This document shows positions 1-3,971 of a stretch of DNA of 8,096 nucleotides, one piece after another. Under the pieces are notes generated by a model. The model had not been told where the DNA came from, made no database searches, and was given only the letters and a program-made list of their open reading frames with translations. A program made the translations under genes and the position numbers. Each line of letters starts with the position of its first letter. The stretch's first letter is position 1. The stretch lies in the NCBI GenBank assembly GCA_003477185.1, contig DMTJ01000288.1:1-8096 (forward strand), written 5' to 3'. The DNA comes from Lentisphaeria bacterium. GTDB taxonomy: Bacteria > Verrucomicrobiota > Lentisphaeria > JABSQK01 > UBA12247.

Positions 1-158
1 CGTCCCGCCATAACCGTCGCCTGCTCCTAGGGGGATCATGGCGCAGTAGCGATCGGCTGGCCCTCGAATCCAAGTTCCGCGCCAAGAACCGCCCCAGCTA
101 CAAGTCCGACGAGATTGGCTTTCGGATTATCCTGAGCTACCACGGCAGCCAGTTGTAG
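1..158 (+). CDS. C-terminal fragment of a formylglycine-generating-enzyme (SUMF1/FGE-like) domain protein
   Basis: Reading from base 3, an open frame gives 51 residues ending at a TAG at 156-158; the 5' part lies off the left edge. The fragment carries LLLGGSWR near its start, then scattered arginines and asparagine, then EIGFRIILS close to the stop. The GGSW ... R ... IGFR arrangement is the usual C-terminal end of the FGE-sulfatase/SUMF1 fold, shared by true formylglycine-generating enzymes (which convert a sulfatase cysteine to formylglycine), by ergothioneine/ovothiol synthases and by many non-enzymatic lectin-like members. The catalytic cysteines would normally lie upstream or within the missing part, so activity cannot be judged. 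It is convergent with the eboE-like gene, with 15 nt between the stops and no clear terminator. Planctomycetes and Verrucomicrobia encode many such proteins, which fits the other taxonomic cues. Identity as this fold is likely; the exact function is unknown. Confidence 0.72.
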   Translation, partial: SRHNRRLLLGGSWRSSDRLALESKFRAKNRPSYKSDEIGFRIILSYHGSQL

Positions 159-173
159 CAATCGCTGTGTGTG

Positions 174-1280
174 CTAGCCAACGCCGCTCAGGACGAACCG
201 ATACTCATCAGCAATCGACTCCCGGACTGGCTGACTCGCATTTGGCAACACGAGAAACGTGTAGGTCTCTATTTCGAGATGCAAACCTGGCTCGTCGGCC
301 AGTTCCCTCAGGAATTCAGCGGTTAAATCACCCTGCGTACTTCCGACCGCTCCGTTCCCGCTGAAGTGCAACGGCACGTGAAAGTGAATCAACCACTCCC
401 CTTCTGGGCAGCTTTGCAGTGCCTGCGGCAGGTCGCTAAAGCGCTGCACATTGCCGTCGCCCACTACGCGAGTCTGATGCAAGTACACATCATCGGCGAA
501 CGGTGCCAGCGCAGCCCTGGTCTCACTGCCGTCCTGCCCTTCCTGACTCCGGTATGTCAGCGCAGTCGAAAGCTGAACTTTCGGGATCGGAATACCCGCC
601 GCGCGAATGCGCCGATACGCTTCGCGTGGGCACTCGCGCTGCAGGGCAAAGTGGCATGTGTCCAGACAGACCCCGAGCACATCAGTAATCCCTGGCTCCT
701 CGCGACGCAGAAGCTCAAAGAAACGCAGTACGTCGTCGGTATTCTCAAGATAGCAGTCTGGCTCAGGTTCAAGTGCCAAAAACATCTTTTTGTTCTTAAT
801 GCGCGAGATCTGTCTGGCCGTATCGGCAGCAGCTCTTAGGTTGTAGATCGCCTCAGCTGGCAGCGTCTTTCCATAGCATACTGGGACGGTGCTAATGGAC
901 CCGCAGCGCCCCTTGGGCAGCAATGAGCTGAGTGCAACTAGAAGTGCCTCGGTGTAGTCCACCCGGGCCCGCTTCCCCCAGTCTGGCTGATACACCTGCT
1001 CTTTTACGCGAGCGCCATGGAAAATCCCATACGGGAAGCCGTTGAAGGTAAACGCGTAGAGGTCGTGCTCACACAGAAGGTCTACGAACTGAGCCGCGTG
1101 GTCCGCAAAATAGCAGACTGCACCGGAGGGCAGCCATAGCCCAAGACCAAAGGGAGCATCGGGGCAGACTTGTTCTTTGACCGGAACGGCGTACTTGACC
1201 ACGTTTTCCATCACGTCCACCATTGAGGCGGCCGGATGGACGTTCATGCAGTACGTGAGATCAGCGGCGTGAAACCGCAA
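174..1280 (-). CDS. eboE: EboE-like TIM-barrel protein (xylose-isomerase-like; metabolite traffic protein family)
   Basis: 368 residues from a TTG start. The TTG is preferred because the N-terminus then reads through LTYCMNVHP (residues 8-16), the usual opening of EboE. Family landmarks follow in order: FTFNGFPYGIFHG (77-89), VKEQVYQPDW (92-101), GSISTVP (127-133), LALEPEP (168-174), CLDTCH (205-210), KVQLS (234-238), YLHQT (266-270), HFHVPLHF (299-306) and LEIETYT (335-341). E171, D207, H210, H268, H301/H305 and E338 sit at strand ends of the predicted barrel and could bind a divalent metal, as in xylose-isomerase-like TIM barrels; that is inference. EboE belongs to the ebo gene set, implicated in scytonemin precursor export in cyanobacteria and present in many other bacteria, but its reaction is not known. 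The gene begins 6 nt after the rpsT stop, so it is probably co-transcribed and perhaps translationally coupled. No signal peptide or membrane segment is seen, so it should be cytoplasmic. Confidence 0.85.
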   Translation of the reverse strand: MRFHAADLTYCMNVHPAASMVDVMENVVKYAVPVKEQVCPDAPFGLGLWLPSGAVCYFADHAAQFVDLLCEHDLYAFTFNGFPYGIFHGARVKEQVYQPDWGKRARVDYTEALLVALSSLLPKGRCGSISTVPVCYGKTLPAEAIYNLRAAADTARQISRIKNKKMFLALEPEPDCYLENTDDVLRFFELLRREEPGITDVLGVCLDTCHFALQRECPREAYRRIRAAGIPIPKVQLSTALTYRSQEGQDGSETRAALAPFADDVYLHQTRVVGDGNVQRFSDLPQALQSCPEGEWLIHFHVPLHFSGNGAVGSTQGDLTAEFLRELADEPGLHLEIETYTFLVLPNASQPVRESIADEYRFVLSGVG

Positions 1281-1286
1281 GGTACG

Positions 1287-1556
1287 TCAGCCTTGGGCTG
1301 CGACGCTGAGAGCGCGCGTTAACCGCGCCTTCTTGCGATCGACCTTATTCCCATGTACCAAGTTGGTCTTGGCTGCCTTGTCATAACAACTCAGGGTCTG
1401 TGACAGCAGCGCTCTGGCCTGATCAAGCTCGCCGGCAGCGAGTGCCGCCTGGTAATTCTTCTCGAGCGTAGCAATACGGCTCTTCTTGTGACGATTCAGT
1501 TGGCGACGTCCTGCATCCTGCAACAACTGTTTCTTCGCGGATTTTGAATTAGGCAT
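1287..1556 (-). CDS. rpsT: 30S ribosomal protein S20 (bS20)
   Basis: 89 residues starting MPNSKSAKKQLLQDAGRR, the typical bS20 opening. The rest is strongly basic and helical, with NRHKKSRIATLEKNY (21-35), an ALAAGELDQA connector (38-47) and a C-terminal DKAAKTNLVHGNKVDRKKAR stretch (59-78), matching the family's KAAKKGVIHKNKAARKKSRL pattern. S20 binds 16S rRNA in the body of the small subunit and is a primary binder during assembly. The frame stays open upstream to an ATG at 1811 inside recX, but the conserved N-terminus fixes the start at the ATG at 1556. No strong Shine-Dalgarno is seen (TTTGGA about 10-15 nt upstream). It lies 122 nt downstream of the recX stop with its own probable promoter in that gap, and the eboE-like start follows 6 nt after its stop. 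The length is normal for the family. Confidence 0.95.
   Translation of the reverse strand: MPNSKSAKKQLLQDAGRRQLNRHKKSRIATLEKNYQAALAAGELDQARALLSQTLSCYDKAAKTNLVHGNKVDRKKARLTRALSVAAQG
1288..1300 (-). promoter_or_regulatory. Small hairpin at the rpsT stop / eboE start junction
   Basis: On the minus strand CAGCC-CAA-GGCTG forms a perfect 5-bp stem with a 3-nt loop covering the last codons and stop of rpsT. The only purine-rich Shine-Dalgarno-like bases ahead of the eboE TTG (AAGG, about 10 nt upstream) lie in this loop and stem. If the hairpin forms, ribosomes finishing rpsT would open it and help start eboE, which would be translational coupling. The structure is short and unsupported by any alignment. 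There is no U-tract, so it is not an intrinsic terminator. Confidence 0.3.
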
Positions 1557-1585
1557 GTAAATATTTCCAAAGGATGGAGTGATTC

Positions 1586-1614
1586 GCGCACACATCATCA
1601 AGTCAAGCGTGCGC
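1586..1614 (-). promoter_or_regulatory. rpsT leader inverted repeat
   Basis: The arms GTGCGC (1609-1614) and GCGCAC (1586-1591) on the plus strand are perfect complements separated by 17 nt. They lie just downstream of the proposed extended -10, so the hairpin would form at the very 5' end of the rpsT message. Such a hairpin could protect the mRNA end or take part in the S20 autoregulation known from E. coli, but nothing here resembles the E. coli site. The six-base-pair stem is short; treat it as a candidate. Confidence 0.3.
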
Positions 1615-1618
1615 AAAA

Positions 1619-1627
1619 ATTTTAGCA
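1619..1627 (-). promoter_or_regulatory. rpsT: Probable rpsT promoter (extended -10 element)
   Basis: On the minus strand TGCTAAAAT matches an extended -10 (TGn plus TAAAAT, one mismatch to TATAAT), about 62 nt before the rpsT ATG. No good -35 lies 17-18 nt upstream (TACATA is the nearest), which extended -10 promoters tolerate. A perfect TTGACA is present at 1658-1663 but is 33 nt from this -10 and has only a poor hexamer (CAAGTT) at 17 nt spacing. The position, in the largest intergenic gap of the window and before a ribosomal protein gene, supports the call. Confidence 0.42.
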
Positions 1628-1678
1628 AACCCGTAACTTGCCTATGTACCGAGGCTGTGTCAAGACAAAGCCAGCGAC

Positions 1679-2341
1679 TCAGTCCTCCTGCTCCAGACTC
1701 TCTAGCGCCTGTTGGATCAAACTGAAGCTGAATCCGCGGCTTGCAAGGTACCGATAGAGCTTTTGTTTTAACGTGGGCGAAGCCTCCTCGCGGCCTGTGA
1801 GTCGTGCCCATTTCTTGCGCGCTAAGGTCATGACTTGCTCGGTTTCGTCGTAGTCCGGGCTAGCATCCACGGCTGCGTCGATCAACTCGCGGTCTATGCC
1901 ACGGCGCAGCAGTTCTTGGCGAATGCGGTAGGGGCCCCACTCTCCGTTCTGGCGCTTTTCGTCAAGGAAAAGCTCGCAGAATAGGCGATCATTCAGCAAC
2001 CCCTGTTCGGTAGCCCAATCAAGGGTTTCGGCCACCAGCTTCCGCCCGTAGCGGCGTTGGTACAGCTTTCTGCTCAACTCGATTTGGGAATGGGCCCGGC
2101 GGTGCAGGATACGAAGTACGCACTCGCGGCAAAGTTGCCGATCTACAGCAGCTAGGACCGCCTGCCAGTCGTCCGCTTCGAAACACCTGCCAGGCAAAAC
2201 GCCGTGCGTGAGCACGACTTCGTCTGGAATCTTAAGAGTTCCAGCGCAATCGGTGGTAACAAGCTGTCCGCCACGCTTGCGGACGAGCTCGTTCACCGTA
2301 ACCGGGCCACCGCCTGTAACGTCCTCCGAGGACTTTGACAT
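1679..2341 (-). CDS. recX: Regulatory protein RecX
   Basis: 220 residues, a usual length for long RecX proteins. RecX binds RecA filaments and limits RecA recombinase and coprotease activity. An N-terminal part of about 65 residues holds TLKIPDEVVLTHGVLPG (35-51), the beta-rich lead-in seen in many RecX homologues. Three helical repeats follow: about 70-103 (CVLRILHRRAHSQIELSRKL), 105-157 (ETLDWATEQGLLNDRLFCELFLDEKR, then GPYRIRQELLRRGI) and 165-215, ending in LYRYLASRGFSFSLIQQAL (195-213), the characteristic RecX closing motif. The ATG at 2341 lies 23 nt behind the small basic protein stop with no clear Shine-Dalgarno, suggesting one transcript and possibly coupled translation. recA is not in the window, so recX is separated from its usual partner. 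The stop is followed by the 122-nt gap that holds the rpsT promoter. Confidence 0.93.
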   Translation of the reverse strand: MSKSSEDVTGGGPVTVNELVRKRGGQLVTTDCAGTLKIPDEVVLTHGVLPGRCFEADDWQAVLAAVDRQLCRECVLRILHRRAHSQIELSRKLYQRRYGRKLVAETLDWATEQGLLNDRLFCELFLDEKRQNGEWGPYRIRQELLRRGIDRELIDAAVDASPDYDETEQVMTLARKKWARLTGREEASPTLKQKLYRYLASRGFSFSLIQQALESLEQED

Positions 2342-2364
2342 GCAAGTAGGCCCGTACGACTAGT

Positions 2365-2520
2365 TCAGTCTTGCACCTTAGTCTTGGGCAGACCGAGCAC
2401 CTTGACGCCGGGCTTCCAACGACCTTCTTCCTGAAGCTGGTCGATACGCTCAAAACGCTTCAATACATTGCGCTTGGCCGCTATTTGGCCGTTGCTTTTC
2501 AAACTTCTGTGTACGGACAT
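2365..2520 (-). CDS. Small basic protein, Verrucomicrobia/Chlamydiae family
   Basis: A 51-residue protein starting MSVHRSLKSNGQIAAKRN and continuing through VLKRFERIDQL (19-29), EEGRWKPG (31-38) and VLGLPKTK (41-48). It has twelve Lys/Arg against five acidic residues. This matches the short basic family annotated in Verrucomicrobia and Chlamydiae genomes simply as 'small basic protein', with its LKRFERI and GLPK.K signatures. Its function has not been established to my knowledge; size and charge suggest an RNA or ribosome partner (inference). The start is secured by a strong GAGGTGA Shine-Dalgarno immediately upstream. A plus-strand frame and a longer out-of-frame minus-strand frame cross the same bases but show no family resemblance. 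It leads a small unit with recX 23 nt downstream and follows the phosphodiesterase gene by 56 nt. It is the best taxonomic marker here. Confidence 0.9.
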   Translation of the reverse strand: MSVHRSLKSNGQIAAKRNVLKRFERIDQLQEEGRWKPGVKVLGLPKTKVQD

Positions 2521-2523
2521 GAT

Positions 2524-2530
2524 TCACCTC
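2524..2530 (-). promoter_or_regulatory. Strong Shine-Dalgarno of the small basic protein
   Basis: GAGGTGA on the minus strand, three bases before the ATG at 2520 (about 6 nt from the GAGG core), is an almost full match to the anti-Shine-Dalgarno. It is the strongest ribosome-binding site in the window, fixes the start of this short gene and suggests abundant expression. Confidence 0.7.
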
Positions 2531-2552
2531 GATCTCAGATAAGAAAGCGCGT

Positions 2553-2580
2553 ACGATACTGGACTGCGATTCAGAATCAA
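2553..2580 (-). promoter_or_regulatory. Candidate promoter for small basic protein-recX
   Basis: On the minus strand TTGATT (2575-2580) and TATCGT (2553-2558) are separated by 16 nt, each four of six matches to the sigma-70 consensus, about 35 nt ahead of the ATG. The -35 overlaps the stop codon of the upstream phosphodiesterase gene. The match is only moderate, so this is a candidate; the downstream genes may also be read from further upstream. Confidence 0.28.
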
Positions 2581-3944
2581 CTGCCAGAAAGTGTAGCTAT
2601 CACTCCGGGGAGATCAGCAACACGCCACACATCTCCAAACCCGCCTGTAGCCGACGAGCAAATCCACGTAGCCCGAGGGGCTCCTGCGGCAGGCGCTACT
2701 CCGTGAGATCCCCGAATCCGCGTGGCATCCAGACTCACCACGTCCATCAGGCTCCGAAATCCACACCGCTTCAACAGTAGTCTCTTAGCCACGCTCAACT
2801 TCGGAAACCGCAGCCGTTCATCAAACAACATCTCGCACGGGTCGTAACCTGGTTTGGCATGAATTGCCACCGTCTGGGCAAAATCAGGGGCCTTGCTCTC
2901 GTCCAGCCAATACGGATATGCAAACCAACGGTCAGGCTTGGCCAGCACCAAAAACTCTCCAGAACGCGGATGCCATAACTTGCGCGACTCCTGCTCCACG
3001 CGTCCCAGTACTTCCCCCACATCGGCTGCCAAAAGACATTGCTTTACTTCATCGCACTTATTGCGATTTACGTAGACATGGGCGACTTGGTGATCCGCTA
3101 TCGCGAAGGCAGACGAACGCGCAAAATCAATCAGCTCTCCAGCTTCATTTTCTACAACCTCCAGGTGCCCGCTCTTTCGCAGAATTCGGTTCAACCAGAT
3201 TGGTCCCGACACCGCGTTCATCTGGTAACCGCTCATTACGACGAAAGTTGGCTGCTCACTGGCCGTTGCCGCAAAAAACTCCGCTAACACCGCATCAAGA
3301 GCCGACGCCTCGTTGCCAATCTGCTGATGCCCTGGCCCTAAAGTCTGCGCATGGTAGTCCAGATGTGGGAGATAGACAAAACTCAGGCGCGGCTTTCTCT
3401 CGCGAATCTCCGAAGCACAGGCCTGCGCAATCCAGCGTGTCGATTCGATTGAGACGCCGGGACCCCAGAAACGATGGAGCGGAAACTCTCCACACGACTT
3501 AATGATCCGTTCCAAGGCAGCCGGCGAGTTCGAGTAGACACCTGACTTTTTTCGACCATCTGCAAAGTAGACTGGACGCACATTTATATAGCTGTCGGCA
3601 CTGGATGCCATTCCGGGCCACATGAAACATTTAAAGCTCCTACTACCCTGATAATATGGATGCGCTTTATCCCAGATTTTTTCGCCCTGCTGCAGCTTCT
3701 CACTCTGGGGCCAGAAGAAGACTTCATTTCTATCTCTTTCGTACCAGCCATTACCAATAATTCCGTGCTGGGATAGAGAAAGTCCAGAGGTCATGGCAGC
3801 GTGCACAGGAAGGGTCAAGGCTGGTGCCTCAACACGTACCTCTCCTTGCCTACCTTTGTCTGCCATACTAGCTAAGTTAGGCATTTTGCTTAGGTGAGAT
3901 TGGTCAAGACCTGGTACATCAATCACAATAATAGAGCCGCTCAT
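2577..3944 (-). CDS. Alkaline-phosphatase-superfamily phosphodiesterase / nucleotide pyrophosphatase, ebo-cluster type (EboF-like)
   Basis: 455 residues with the type I phosphodiesterase/nucleotide pyrophosphatase layout: IIVIDVPGL with D9, PNLASMADKG (22-31), PALTLPVHAAMTSG with the likely nucleophile T44, SQHGIIGNGWYERDRNEVFFW (58-78), YFADGRK (126-132), FWGPGVSIESTRWIA (159-173), YLPHLDY with D196, AIADHQVAHVYVN (281-293), HPRSGE (325-330), YWLDESKAPDF (345-355), HAKPGYDP (362-369) and RGSHG with H414. The order follows the family found beside eboA-E genes, whose substrate is unknown. No signal peptide is evident, so a cytoplasmic site is likely. The usual NPP metal motif (D-H, as in SDHGM) is SGYQM here (238-242), see findings. 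The ATG is preceded by AGG with 7 nt spacing and lies 27 nt behind the helicase stop, so co-transcription is likely. The last 40 residues are weakly conserved. Confidence 0.83.
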   Translation of the reverse strand: MSGSIIVIDVPGLDQSHLSKMPNLASMADKGRQGEVRVEAPALTLPVHAAMTSGLSLSQHGIIGNGWYERDRNEVFFWPQSEKLQQGEKIWDKAHPYYQGSRSFKCFMWPGMASSADSYINVRPVYFADGRKKSGVYSNSPAALERIIKSCGEFPLHRFWGPGVSIESTRWIAQACASEIRERKPRLSFVYLPHLDYHAQTLGPGHQQIGNEASALDAVLAEFFAATASEQPTFVVMSGYQMNAVSGPIWLNRILRKSGHLEVVENEAGELIDFARSSAFAIADHQVAHVYVNRNKCDEVKQCLLAADVGEVLGRVEQESRKLWHPRSGEFLVLAKPDRWFAYPYWLDESKAPDFAQTVAIHAKPGYDPCEMLFDERLRFPKLSVAKRLLLKRCGFRSLMDVVSLDATRIRGSHGVAPAAGAPRATWICSSATGGFGDVWRVADLPGVIATLSGS

Positions 3945-3971
3945 AAAGCTACCTGAAAGGGACCTGGATTC

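Noticed and set aside
366..839. 157-codon plus-strand open frame across the eboE-like gene
   Set aside because: Antisense to conserved EboE motifs, with low-complexity composition and no recognisable domain.
1557..1811. N-terminal extension of rpsT into recX
   Set aside because: The frame is open to an ATG at 1811, but the conserved bS20 start is at 1556 and the extension overlaps the end of recX out of frame.
2232..2453. 73-codon minus-strand frame across the recX start and small basic protein
   Set aside because: It is in a different frame from the small basic protein and recX, and its Arg/Cys-rich product resembles nothing.
2577..2700. Possible frameshift in the phosphodiesterase C-terminus after RGSHG
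   Set aside because: The alternative frames hit a stop at once or give a Cys/Arg-rich product, while the current frame ends in a plausible GDVWRVADLPGVIATL; divergence is more likely than frameshift.
2864..3502. 212-codon plus-strand open frame across the phosphodiesterase gene
   Set aside because: The product is rich in Pro, Arg, Ser and His with no family motif, lies opposite a well-supported gene and has no ribosome-binding site; it is an antisense shadow.
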